Positions 47,763 to 56,320 of a DNA stretch of 64,000 nucleotides are shown piece by piece. A program made the translations under genes and the position numbers. The stretch is from Bryobacterales bacterium. GTDB lineage: Bacteria; Acidobacteriota; Terriglobia; Bryobacterales; Bryobacteraceae. The notes beneath the pieces are model-generated. The model had not been told where the DNA came from, did no database searches, and saw only the letters and a list, made by a program, of their open reading frames with translations. The DNA lies in assembly GCA_020847975.1 (NCBI GenBank), contig JADLBD010000279.1, forward strand, positions 22,421-86,420. The letters are read 5' to 3'. Each line of letters begins with the position of its first letter. Positions within the stretch are counted from its first letter, which is position 1.

Positions 47763-50342
47763 GTGAATGGTTTTTGCGTTCTGGCGCTGCTTGTGTTCCT
47801 TGCCGCGGGCTCACCGCTTTCGTGGGCTCAATCCCTCGGCAGCGCGGGCACGATCCGCGGGACGGTGACCGATCCGAGCGGCGCGGTGATCGCGGGCGCA
47901 TCGGTGGAGATTCACAACCCAATCACCAGCTACACACGCCAGACGAAGACGGGGTTGGATGGCAGGTTTCAGTTTGGCAACGTGCCTCCGAATCCATATC
48001 ATCTTCAAGTCTCCATGGCTGGGTTCCGTTCGGTGGAGAAGGATGTCGTCACCCGCGGCAACGTACCCATTTCCGTGCAGATCAAGCTTCCCCTGGCCAG
48101 CGAGAGCACTTCCGTAACCGTGGAAGCAAGTTCGGCGGACATGGTGGAGAATGTGCCTTACGCGCACAATGACCTCGACCAGTCGGTCTACTCCAAGCTG
48201 CCCACCACTTCTCCGGGGTCTGGTCTGACGGATGCCGTGACGCTCGGCACGCCGGGAGTAGTGGCGGATTCCAATGGTCTGTTCCACCCGCTGGGGGATC
48301 ACGCGCAAACCACGTTCTCGATTGACGGCCAGCCGGTCAGCGACCAGCAGAGCAAGCAGTTTTCCACACAGATTCCGCTGAACGCCATCCAGTCAATGGA
48401 ATTGATCACCGGGTCGCCCAACGCGGAATTCGGAGACAAGACCAGCCTGGTGGTGAATGCCACCACCCGTTCGGGGTTAGGGCTCGCCAGGCCGACAGGC
48501 AGCTTCCGGGCGCAGTACGGCTCCTTCGGGACTGTGGGGGAGGAGACCACTTTCGGAATTGGAGGTCCGAAATTCGGTAATTTTCTGGTGGTCAACGCGC
48601 TGCGTTCGGGGCGGTTCCTCGACACGCCGGAATTCAGCCCCATCCATGCCGTGGGCAACAGTGGCGCCGTGTTTGACCGCCTGGACTGGCACCCACGCGA
48701 TCGGGACACGTTCCACCTGGACCTGCTGGCCGCCCGAAACTGGTTTCAGACTCCCAACACGTATGATCAGCCGAGGCAGGACCAGCGCCAGAAGGTCTTC
48801 ACCTTCAATGTGGCGCCGGCGTATCAACACACCTTCAACGCCACCATGCTGCTCTCCATCAACGGATTCGTGCGGCAGGACCGGGTGAATTACTACCCCA
48901 GCGATGACATTTACAATGATACGCCGGTCACTATCGGGCAGCAGCGCCATCTGACGAACTACGGCCTCAAAGCGGATGTGGCCATGGTGCGTGGGCGGCA
49001 CGATTTCAAGACCGGCATCCAACTCATGCAGACGCGCCTCGAGGAAGCCATGCGGTTAGGGGTCACTGCCTCCGATTTCAATGCAGTATGCGTGGACAGT
49101 TCCGGAGGCCCATTGGATCTGCCTGCGCTGACCAATCCCGCCGCGTGCGCCGCGCTCGGTTTCATGGCCAATCCGGGTCTGCAACCCGGCCTGATTCCGT
49201 ATGACCTCACGCGAGGGGGTTCCCTGTTCCGCTTCGCCGGAAGGGCGAACATCAATCAGTTCGCCTGGTTCGCCCAGGACGCCATTACCCTGGGCCACTT
49301 GAGCCTCACCGCAGGATTGCGTGTAGACCGGTACAACGGCCTCAGTTCTGCCGCCTCCGCCCAACCTCGAATCGGAGGAGCGTATCTGATCAAGCGCACC
49401 GGGACCGTGCTGCGCGCCGCCTATTCGCGCACATTGGAGACGCCCTACAATGAGAACCTGATCCTCTCGAGTTCCACGGGTTCTGGGGGGCTGGCGCAGA
49501 ACGTTTTTGGCGGGTACGGAGCGGAGCCCATCCAACCCGGGCGGCGGAATCAGTTCAATACGGGCATCCAGCAGGCGTTCGACAAGGCGCTGACGGTGGA
49601 TGCGGATTATTTCTGGAAATTTACAGACAACGCATTTGATTTCGGCACGCTGCTGAACACACCGATCGTGTTTCCGATCTCGTGGCGGAAATCGAAGATT
49701 GACGGCGTGTCGGTCCGCTTCAGCACTCCCAACCTCCACGGTTTCCAGGGCTTCACCACACTCGGACACACACGAGCCCGCTACTTTGGCCCTTCCAACG
49801 GCGGACTGTTGTTCAACTCGCCGCTCGATACGAATGTGTTCCGGATCGATCATGACCAGGCGTTCCAGCAGACCACGCATCTGCGATATCAGCGGACGAA
49901 GAACGGGTGGTGGGTCGCCTGGACGTGGCGGTACGACAGCGGCATGGTAGCCGGGGCGGTGAACAGTGTGGAAGATGCGCTTGCCCTGACTGGGGCACAG
50001 CAGGCAGCCATCGGGTTTTACTGCGGAAGCCAGTTTGCGGCCGCTGGGCAGCCGATTACGGCATGCGATTCGCCTAATTACGGCGCCACGCGGCTGAAGA
50101 TTCCCGCGCCCGGCGCCGCCGATGACGACCATAACCCGCCGCGCATCGCTCCCCGCCACCTGTTCGACATCGGTTTCGGCACGGACAGTCTCTACCGGCG
50201 GGAACGGTTCCGGGTGACGTTGAACTTCACCGTGGCCAACCTGACGAACAGCGTGTCCCTGTACAACTTCCTCTCGACGTTTTCCGGGACACACTTCGTC
50301 GCTCCCCGAACCTACCAGGCCGAACTCGGGTTTGTATTCTAG
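47763..50342 (+). CDS. Oar-like TonB-dependent receptor (second copy type)
   Basis: 859-residue outer-membrane receptor of the same architecture as the one at 21106, but divergent in sequence. Signal peptide MNGFCVLALLVFLAAGSPLS ends near AQ. The carboxypeptidase-regulatory domain reads GTIRGTVTDPSGAVIAGASV, then GRFQFGNVPPNPYHLQVSMA. The plug has FSIDGQPVSDQQSKQ and ELITGSPNAEFGDKTS, followed by a barrel ending YQAELGFVF (terminal phenylalanine). GTG start at 47763, no clear ribosome site; a TACATACT element lies just upstream. Two terminator-like hairpins follow. Ligand unknown. Confidence 0.92.
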   Translation: MNGFCVLALLVFLAAGSPLSWAQSLGSAGTIRGTVTDPSGAVIAGASVEIHNPITSYTRQTKTGLDGRFQFGNVPPNPYHLQVSMAGFRSVEKDVVTRGNVPISVQIKLPLASESTSVTVEASSADMVENVPYAHNDLDQSVYSKLPTTSPGSGLTDAVTLGTPGVVADSNGLFHPLGDHAQTTFSIDGQPVSDQQSKQFSTQIPLNAIQSMELITGSPNAEFGDKTSLVVNATTRSGLGLARPTGSFRAQYGSFGTVGEETTFGIGGPKFGNFLVVNALRSGRFLDTPEFSPIHAVGNSGAVFDRLDWHPRDRDTFHLDLLAARNWFQTPNTYDQPRQDQRQKVFTFNVAPAYQHTFNATMLLSINGFVRQDRVNYYPSDDIYNDTPVTIGQQRHLTNYGLKADVAMVRGRHDFKTGIQLMQTRLEEAMRLGVTASDFNAVCVDSSGGPLDLPALTNPAACAALGFMANPGLQPGLIPYDLTRGGSLFRFAGRANINQFAWFAQDAITLGHLSLTAGLRVDRYNGLSSAASAQPRIGGAYLIKRTGTVLRAAYSRTLETPYNENLILSSSTGSGGLAQNVFGGYGAEPIQPGRRNQFNTGIQQAFDKALTVDADYFWKFTDNAFDFGTLLNTPIVFPISWRKSKIDGVSVRFSTPNLHGFQGFTTLGHTRARYFGPSNGGLLFNSPLDTNVFRIDHDQAFQQTTHLRYQRTKNGWWVAWTWRYDSGMVAGAVNSVEDALALTGAQQAAIGFYCGSQFAAAGQPITACDSPNYGATRLKIPAPGAADDDHNPPRIAPRHLFDIGFGTDSLYRRERFRVTLNFTVANLTNSVSLYNFLSTFSGTHFVAPRTYQAELGFVF

Positions 50343-50353
50343 GCGCGGCGTGT

Positions 50354-50420
50354 CTGTGAGGCCTGCGGCTAGGCGGGCCTCACAGCAGGAAAATGAAGCC
50401 GGGCACTAGGCGCCGGCTTC
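50354..50420. terminator. Pair of hairpins between the receptor gene and the AT-hook gene
   Basis: CTGTGAGGCC (50354-50363) pairs with GGCCTCACAG (50376-50385), ten perfect base pairs. A second stem, GAAGCCGG (50395-50402) with CCGGCTTC (50413-50420), overlaps the end of the convergent AT-hook gene. Short A/T runs flank both, fitting a two-way terminator. Confidence 0.75.
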
Positions 50421-50678
50421 GCTTTCGTCAGTCTTCCTGGCAGTTTCCCATCTCCTGCGCTGGGCTTCCGCCATACGCTTGCGCGCTTCGGCGCTAACCA
50501 CGCGCTTTCGCTTTCGCTCCTTCTTCACCGGCTCTTCGGCGTTTGCTTCGGACAGCCACTTGGGCGGCCGCCCTCTGCGCTTTCCGGTGCCTCGAATCAT
50601 CCGCTCAAGGGCTAAGATAGCCTCGTCTAATTGATCTCGTTGTGAGCGCAACTCAGCGATCATTTTGGTAACATCCAT
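50406..50678 (-). CDS. Small AT-hook-like DNA-binding protein
   Basis: 90-residue basic protein. The N-terminal part is a coiled-coil helix (MIAELRSQRDQLDEAILAL), the middle holds KRRGRPPKW, an AT-hook (RGRP core), and the rest is basic with KKERKRKRVVSAEARKRM and AEAQRRRWETARK. Short proteins with this order are frequent in acidobacteria and may act as nucleoid-associated or regulatory factors. I chose ATG 50678; GTG 50687 would add three residues. It is convergent with the TonB receptor and its stop lies inside the second terminator hairpin. Confidence 0.82.
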   Translation of the reverse strand: MDVTKMIAELRSQRDQLDEAILALERMIRGTGKRRGRPPKWLSEANAEEPVKKERKRKRVVSAEARKRMAEAQRRRWETARKTDESEAGA

Positions 50679-50745
50679 GGATACCACCAGTTTGACATTT
50701 CATGAGGCGGAGCGCATCAGTCAAGTCAAAAAAACATTAAAAAAA

Positions 50746-52068
50746 TCATCTGCTAATCCGCCGCATCATTTCATCCACTTTGCCGGTGATGATTTCTTCC
50801 ACCTGGGGGACAAATCGCCCGGGCAGAGCATAAGGGATCATGGCGTCCGCCGCCTCATAGCCTCCCTCTTTCCAGACACGGAGGGAGGGAATGTAAGCGA
50901 AGACATCATTCGAGTAGGAAGCGATCCAGGTGTTGTCCCAGCCGTAGGCGGCGCGCAGGCGCAGAGAATAGTCCACCACCACTTCTCCTCCAAGCGCCAC
51001 CAGTGTAAAAACAACGCCCATTCGTAGCAACTGGACGGGGTAGGGATAACTTGCCCTCAACTTTCCGTCCCGATCGAGCGCCGCCAGCATCAGTTTGGCA
51101 TGCGCGGCAATTGCCTGGTCAGCGCTTCGGGCCCGTTCCCCCCACTGTTCCCTTGAAGGGGGGGTATCGAAAGGAACATCCACTGTTTGAAAAGCCGTTT
51201 TCAATTCCGCCCCAATGGGCTTCATTTTCCCGGACAGCACTTGGGAAACGGCAATCGACATGATTCGTCCATACATTTCCGCAAGCTCCACGCTCCGGCG
51301 GGGCAGCGGGTTCTGATCGGCGCCGCAACCCGCCATGAACAATGCCACCGCGCCGGGATGCGTCTTTTCCAGATCCGCCTGGGCGTAGCCGGGCCAATCG
51401 CCGTTGATCTGATAATCATTCAGTACCGTGGCGTGGCAGGCATACCCGAACACGACCCCCCGCAGTTTACCGGCCGGGTTGCGCACGCTGAGGACGAGCA
51501 CATCGTGGTCCACTGGTTGAGGGAGATTGCGGCGCCCCACGCGGCGGCGATTGACGGCAAAACCGGCATAGCCCATTTCAAAGGAGAGGTTTGCCGGGGC
51601 CAAGTCTTTGAGCGCGACGCCGATGACGCCCACCACCTGGCCAATGAGGTGGTCGGAATAGCGCTTGACCACTTCCTCCTGCCCGGCGGTCAAGCGGTAG
51701 GAGGTCCGGGCGCGGTAGCCGGCCAGCGGTCCGCTGTGCGTGTGCGAGCAGTTGAGCATGAGTTGGTCACGGCGCAAGCCGTAAGCTTTTTCCGCACGCC
51801 CGGCGATCGGGTCCGCCAGGTTGTCAGGAATCCCGGCGAGGTCGAGGGTCACGATTACGACCCGATGCCCCGATTCGTCTTCGAGGGCAAGCGCCTTGGC
51901 ATAGAGATCCTGACGGACACCTTCGCTCGGATGATCCCGAGCCCCATAGCCGCCCATCATGATGGGCTCGCGCGGGGTGATCACCACCTTGCCGAGCCCT
52001 GCCTTCCAGGCTGCTCCCGCCGGGGTTGCCATCAGGAGAAGAGTGAGAATTCCGGTTACGCGTGACAT
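50746..52068 (-). CDS. Secreted neutral/alkaline ceramidase-like protein
   Basis: 440-residue exported protein with a signal peptide (GILTLLLMATPAGAAW). It matches the N-terminal domain of neutral/alkaline non-lysosomal ceramidases: KVVITPREPIMMGGYGARDH, VVIVTLDLAGI, NCSHTHSGPLAGY with the metal-binding histidines, GVVFGYACHATVLNDYQING, and DWPGYAQADLEKTHPGAVAL followed by FMAGCGADQNPLP. These residues hold the catalytic zinc and the serine-containing loop in ceramidases. It lacks the C-terminal immunoglobulin-like domain, so it may act on another N-acyl lipid or amide. Alone on its strand, divergent from a degraded region. Confidence 0.9.
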   Translation of the reverse strand: MSRVTGILTLLLMATPAGAAWKAGLGKVVITPREPIMMGGYGARDHPSEGVRQDLYAKALALEDESGHRVVIVTLDLAGIPDNLADPIAGRAEKAYGLRRDQLMLNCSHTHSGPLAGYRARTSYRLTAGQEEVVKRYSDHLIGQVVGVIGVALKDLAPANLSFEMGYAGFAVNRRRVGRRNLPQPVDHDVLVLSVRNPAGKLRGVVFGYACHATVLNDYQINGDWPGYAQADLEKTHPGAVALFMAGCGADQNPLPRRSVELAEMYGRIMSIAVSQVLSGKMKPIGAELKTAFQTVDVPFDTPPSREQWGERARSADQAIAAHAKLMLAALDRDGKLRASYPYPVQLLRMGVVFTLVALGGEVVVDYSLRLRAAYGWDNTWIASYSNDVFAYIPSLRVWKEGGYEAADAMIPYALPGRFVPQVEEIITGKVDEMMRRISR

Positions 52069-52112
52069 GGTTGGAATGCGATTCGCTACGGAGTATCATA
52101 TAGCGCGAAGGA

Positions 52113-52436
52113 GTGGTTCCGTGCGAAGTCTCGTCTGCGGCGTCCTCTTTTCGCGTTTGCCTGCTCGCTCAGCCGCAACAGGCATTCCACAAACGGCTTC
52201 AGGAGAAGGATGCGGACCGGTTCTGGGAGGCCGTGAAAAACAATCGGAATGTGACAGCGGGCGTGGCCATTGTGGCGCCGCCGGACCGCGGACGCGCCTG
52301 CTCCGTCCCGCTCACCCCCGTTCCGCCTCCGGCCAAGGGAAAAATCGTGGTGATTCCTCCAGAGGGCAATAGCGCGTCAATGACTGTTGTGCCTGCCCCG
52401 GCGCCTCCTTGTGAACGCGGCGTCCGGCAAAGGTGA
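52113..52436 (+). CDS. Hypothetical small protein (uncertain)
   Basis: A frame of 107 codons from GTG 52113, with a plausible soluble stretch (FHKRLQEKDADRFWEAVKNN, VTAGVAIVAPPDRG) and a proline-rich C-terminus (PVPPPAKGKIVVIPPEGN). The N-terminus does not give a clean signal peptide in this frame; other frames contain pieces that would, which hints at frameshifts and decay. Unrecognised. It lies just before a NUDIX relic, so the whole stretch may be a graveyard of gene ends. Confidence 0.35.
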   Translation: MVPCEVSSAASSFRVCLLAQPQQAFHKRLQEKDADRFWEAVKNNRNVTAGVAIVAPPDRGRACSVPLTPVPPPAKGKIVVIPPEGNSASMTVVPAPAPPCERGVRQR

Positions 52437-52479
52437 AGCGCGCCCCTCTGCTCGAGTTGCTGCGGGCTCACAGCCCAGT

Positions 52480-52629
52480 AACTACGATGTCCGCTTTCTG
52501 CTCGAAGCCGGCCGCGGCCGGCCGCTGCGCATTTCGAACGAATCGAAGGACCTCGCCTGGGTGGATCTGGCACAGGTGGAGGGGCTGACGCGGGAGGAAT
52601 CGATGCTGCGCATGGTGAGGAAGACGCGA
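52480..52629 (+). pseudogene. C-terminal relic of a NUDIX hydrolase
   Basis: The frame reads NYDVRFLLEAGRGRPLRISN, then ESKDLAWVDLAQVEGLTREE and SMLRMVRKTR, matching the end of NUDIX hydrolases (DVRFLLEA ... DLAWV ... SxLRMxRK). The catalytic NUDIX box and the rest of the N-terminus are absent upstream, so only about 50 residues remain. The frame runs on past the normal end into the next gene. Confidence 0.7.
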
Positions 52630-52641
52630 GCCTGTTTTCGC

Positions 52642-52647
52642 TATAAT
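52642..52647 (+). promoter_or_regulatory. Consensus -10 (TATAAT) close to the SLH-protein start
   Basis: TATAAT lies ten bases before the ATG of the SLH-protein gene, so transcription would start within a few bases of the start codon, leaving almost no leader for a ribosome site. A weak -35 (about 52619-52624) is possible. It lies within the NUDIX relic's reading frame. Confidence 0.5.
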
Positions 52648-52657
52648 CAGCGACGGC

Positions 52658-55600
52658 ATGGACAAATTGATACGCGCATTGTTGCTTACCGTTCCGTTTT
52701 TTCCCTTTGCCGCTCTGATTGCCTCGGAAGCCGTTCCGGTGAGGGTCCCGTTCATCTTTGAAGAGAATCACGGACAGGTGGAAAGGGATGCCCGATTTAC
52801 CGCCCGCGCGCCTGGCGCCGGCCTTCTGCTTGGCCGCGGCGTCCGCTTCCGCACGGAGAAATCGAGCTTCGAACTCGAATTTGCCGGCGCTCGCGGTGAT
52901 GCGGGACCCCGCGGAGAGGGCCGCCTTTCCGCCCGTGTTCACTACTATCGCGGCCGCGACCGCTCGCGCTGGATTGAGAACCTCCCTGCGTTTCGGTCGG
53001 TGCGCTACCCGGGGCTGTATCCGGGAATCGACCTTTTGTACCACGGCTCGAATGGCCGTCTGGAATACGATTTCGAACTCGCCCCCGGCGTGGACTACCG
53101 TAAAATTGCGGTCCGTTTCCATGGAGTGCGTCTGAGGCTGTCTCCGGAGGGCGACCTGCTGCTGGGGACGCCATCACTCCGCCACCACCGTCCGGCGGCT
53201 TACCAGTTGGAGGGAGGCAGGCGGGTGAACGTCGCGGCCTGGTTCCGGCTGGAGGGGGAAACCGTGCGGTTTGCGCTGGCGCCTTACGACAGGCGTAAGG
53301 CGCTTGTGATTGATCCGGTGCTTGGATTTTCGGCCGCAGTGGCCCTCCAGAGTTCCGGTTACACATTCGATTCCAATGGAAATTCATATGTTGGCGGAGC
53401 TGATTCCCCCTATGGCGGCAACGGCATCTATCTGAAGCTGGACTCTCAGGGCAAGCTCGTCTATAAGACCTACGTAACCGGATTCTCCGGGATAATTCCC
53501 GGGCCGGTTGCCGCGGATTCAAGCGGCAATCTCTTCGCCACGGGATCGACGAATTCCGCTGATTTCCCCGTCAGTTCCAACCCCTGCGGCGGGGTATCAC
53601 AGGATGCCTACCTGACCAAACTGAGCGCCACTGGAATCATTCTCGCTTCGCGATGCCTCGGCGGTTCCGACACTGAGACCGCCACGGGAATCGGCCTCGA
53701 TTCCACCGGAGCCCCCATTATCGCGGGCGGCACACTATCCTCGGACTTCCCCACCACGGCGGGATCCTTCCAAAGCGCCAAGAAGAGTCCCAACAAGGGA
53801 TCGAGCGGCTTTGTCGCGAAATTCGACCCGGTGACCCTCGCCACATCCTATGCCACGTACTTTGGTTCACTGGGGGAAACAAGCATTGGTCATCTGGCTG
53901 TCGATGGTTCCGGCGCCGCCATCATTGCCGGAGGCACGGAGCCATCCGGCTTCCCCATCACCCAAGGAGCATTTCAGATGGAAGCGAGCGCCGCCTTGCA
54001 AGCGCTTCCGTCCAATTTCGCTCCCTTCGCGGCACGGCTGTCGGTCTCTGGAGCCTCCCTGGTGTACGCCACATTCCTCCCGTTGGCCTCCGATTCCGGC
54101 ATCTTCCCATCCATGCGCCTGGCGGCGGATGCCGCGGGAAACGCCACCTTCCTTTTACAGGAAACGACCTTGGCCATCGCGGGGCTCACTATCCTGAGGC
54201 TAAATGCAACCGGAACCACTGCAATGTTCAACAAGACAATTCCGCCATGGGTGGGTCCCTCCTCGCTTGATGTGGATTCCGGGGGCAATCTTCTGCTGGC
54301 CGGATCGGATACGAATGCGCAACCGCTCACCCCGGACGGACTGCAGGCCCGGCCTGGCAACTCTCTTGTTCTCAAGCTGGACAGCAGCGCATCAACCGTC
54401 ACGTTTGCCACTGTCTTGAACCTGCGCATTTCTGCCGCCCGGCTCGGTCCTGGTGGCTCGATTTTTGCCGGCGGCCAATTGATTGGCCCTTTACCGATCA
54501 CTCCGGGTGCTTCGGATAGCAGCCCGGCCGGCTTCGGCGTAATCCGCCTCACCCCCGGTAACGGTTGCACGCCTACCTTGGACCCTTCCTTCGGTTCCAC
54601 TGTACCGGTGTCCGGAGCAACTCTGACACTGAACGTAACTGCGCCAGCCAACTGCACGTGGATGGCAACGTCGGACGTAGCCATCCTGAGTAACCCCAAT
54701 CTCAAGAATTACGGAACAGGCAATGGACTATTGACAGCAGTCATCCCAGGGCTGTCCGGGGAATCGGGCCGCCGAATTGTCCTGAGCCTTTCTCCGGCGT
54801 CACAGTACGTTCTCACCCAGGGGCAGCCCCCTCCATGCGTCCCACAGTTCTATCAGGGAACAATTATGAGCGCCTCGCCGGCAGGTGGAATCCTCTCCGT
54901 TTCCGTACAACCATTGGCCGGGTGTACCTTCCCGGTCTCGAGCGATGTCCCCTGGATCACTTTGCCCGGCCAGACGAGCGTCGCGAACGGTGGGAATGCC
55001 TACCTCCAAGTGGCTGCCAACACCGGCGCCGCCCGAACGGGGACGGTTTCCATTGGAGGCCAGAACATCATTGTCAACCAGACGCCGTGCAGTTACACGT
55101 TATCGCCGACACTTCCGCAGGATGGGATGGCCATGACCGGCAGAGTTGGAGTCTATACCGATGCCGGGTGCACCTGGTCCGCAAGTACGACGGTTCCATG
55201 GATTCATCTCGGGGCCGGATCAAGCAACCGAACGGGGCCGGCTACTTTCACTATTGACCTGGATCCGAACCCGACCGGCGCGTCTCGTGGGGGGGATATC
55301 AAGGTCGGGATTCAGACCGCAACTGTTGTCCAACCCCCCATTGGCTGCACAACGTCTGCAACCGCCTCTTCCAACACATTTTCTGGCTCGGGAGGCTCCT
55401 CCTCCATCGCCGTCGCCGCCCTGTCCACCTCAGGAGGAAACTGCACTATAAACGCTAACCTCCTCTCCCCGGCCCATCTCACTTCTCCCTCAACCGTGAC
55501 TAACCAAGGCACTTTCCAGTTCACGGTCCCAGCGAACAACACCGGCGAACCCGCCGCCTTCCGGGCGAGCCTCTATTCCAACAACACCACCATCTACATC

Positions 55601-56185
55601 CCCTTCATTCAATCGGCCCTTAACCAGGCGCCGCCTTTTACCGACGTGCCACCCGGCAATGTATTCTTCGACCACATCACCATCCTGAAGAACAAAGATG
55701 TCACCCGAGGCTGCACGTTCGATGCGCAGAAGTATTGCCCGGATCGCCCGATCACGAGAGCGGAAATGGCAATGCTGCTCGCCAAAGCCGCTTATGCATA
55801 TCCGCCGTCCAACTCGACGCCGTACTTCGAGGATGTGCTTCCCTCTCACCCTGCTTTCGTTGCCATCCAGTCAATCCGCAAAGCGGGCATCACGCTGGGA
55901 TGCTCCACCATCCCCTCCAAGTTCTGTCCCGATGAAACTCTGACGCGCGGGCAGATGGCGGCTCTTATCGTTCGGGCGAAACTCGGTTCCGAGTCGTTCT
56001 CTTATCCAAGCACTCCCTATTTCCAGGACGTGCCCGCGAACAACCTCTTCTTCCGGCACATCCAGAAGCTGAAGGATCTGGGCATTACACTCGGCTGCGG
56101 CGACGGTAACTTCTGTGTGAACGCTCCCAACACGCGTGGTGAGATGGCGGCGTTTCTTGTACGGGCGTTCTATTCCGGCTTCTGA
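52658..56185 (+). CDS. Secreted SBBP-repeat/BACON protein with three SLH domains
   Basis: 1175-residue surface protein. Residues 1-23 are a signal peptide (LIRALLLTVPFFPFAALIAS). Residues ~30-220 are a DUF7948-type domain (VPFIFEENHGQVERDARF, LYPGIDLLYHGSNGRLEYDF). Residues ~225-640 are SBBP beta-propeller repeats (GIYLKLDSQGKLVYKTYV, KLSATGIILASRCLGGSDTE, FVAKFDPVTLATSYATYFGS). Then BACON-like modules (CTWMATSDVAIL, CTFPVSSDVPWITL, CTWSASTTVPWIHL). The last ~185 residues hold three SLH domains (FTDVPPGNVFFDHI, YFEDVLPSHPAFVAIQSI, YFQDVPANNLFFRHIQKL, each with R-A/G-E/Q-M). SLH domains tie proteins to cell-wall polymers in other bacteria. Transcript appears nearly leaderless. Confidence 0.88.
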   Translation: MDKLIRALLLTVPFFPFAALIASEAVPVRVPFIFEENHGQVERDARFTARAPGAGLLLGRGVRFRTEKSSFELEFAGARGDAGPRGEGRLSARVHYYRGRDRSRWIENLPAFRSVRYPGLYPGIDLLYHGSNGRLEYDFELAPGVDYRKIAVRFHGVRLRLSPEGDLLLGTPSLRHHRPAAYQLEGGRRVNVAAWFRLEGETVRFALAPYDRRKALVIDPVLGFSAAVALQSSGYTFDSNGNSYVGGADSPYGGNGIYLKLDSQGKLVYKTYVTGFSGIIPGPVAADSSGNLFATGSTNSADFPVSSNPCGGVSQDAYLTKLSATGIILASRCLGGSDTETATGIGLDSTGAPIIAGGTLSSDFPTTAGSFQSAKKSPNKGSSGFVAKFDPVTLATSYATYFGSLGETSIGHLAVDGSGAAIIAGGTEPSGFPITQGAFQMEASAALQALPSNFAPFAARLSVSGASLVYATFLPLASDSGIFPSMRLAADAAGNATFLLQETTLAIAGLTILRLNATGTTAMFNKTIPPWVGPSSLDVDSGGNLLLAGSDTNAQPLTPDGLQARPGNSLVLKLDSSASTVTFATVLNLRISAARLGPGGSIFAGGQLIGPLPITPGASDSSPAGFGVIRLTPGNGCTPTLDPSFGSTVPVSGATLTLNVTAPANCTWMATSDVAILSNPNLKNYGTGNGLLTAVIPGLSGESGRRIVLSLSPASQYVLTQGQPPPCVPQFYQGTIMSASPAGGILSVSVQPLAGCTFPVSSDVPWITLPGQTSVANGGNAYLQVAANTGAARTGTVSIGGQNIIVNQTPCSYTLSPTLPQDGMAMTGRVGVYTDAGCTWSASTTVPWIHLGAGSSNRTGPATFTIDLDPNPTGASRGGDIKVGIQTATVVQPPIGCTTSATASSNTFSGSGGSSSIAVAALSTSGGNCTINANLLSPAHLTSPSTVTNQGTFQFTVPANNTGEPAAFRASLYSNNTTIYIPFIQSALNQAPPFTDVPPGNVFFDHITILKNKDVTRGCTFDAQKYCPDRPITRAEMAMLLAKAAYAYPPSNSTPYFEDVLPSHPAFVAIQSIRKAGITLGCSTIPSKFCPDETLTRGQMAALIVRAKLGSESFSYPSTPYFQDVPANNLFFRHIQKLKDLGITLGCGDGNFCVNAPNTRGEMAAFLVRAFYSGF

Positions 56186-56320
56186 GCGCTGACCGCGCGG
56201 CAGGGCGCCTGAGCGCAGTGGCGGCAAGTGGCTGGTTCCAGGCAGCATTGACCTGTTGTGTGGGGCGTGGACGGACCGCAAAAGTAGCGCCGCGCAAAGC
56301 GGCTGTGCCACCATTTTTAG

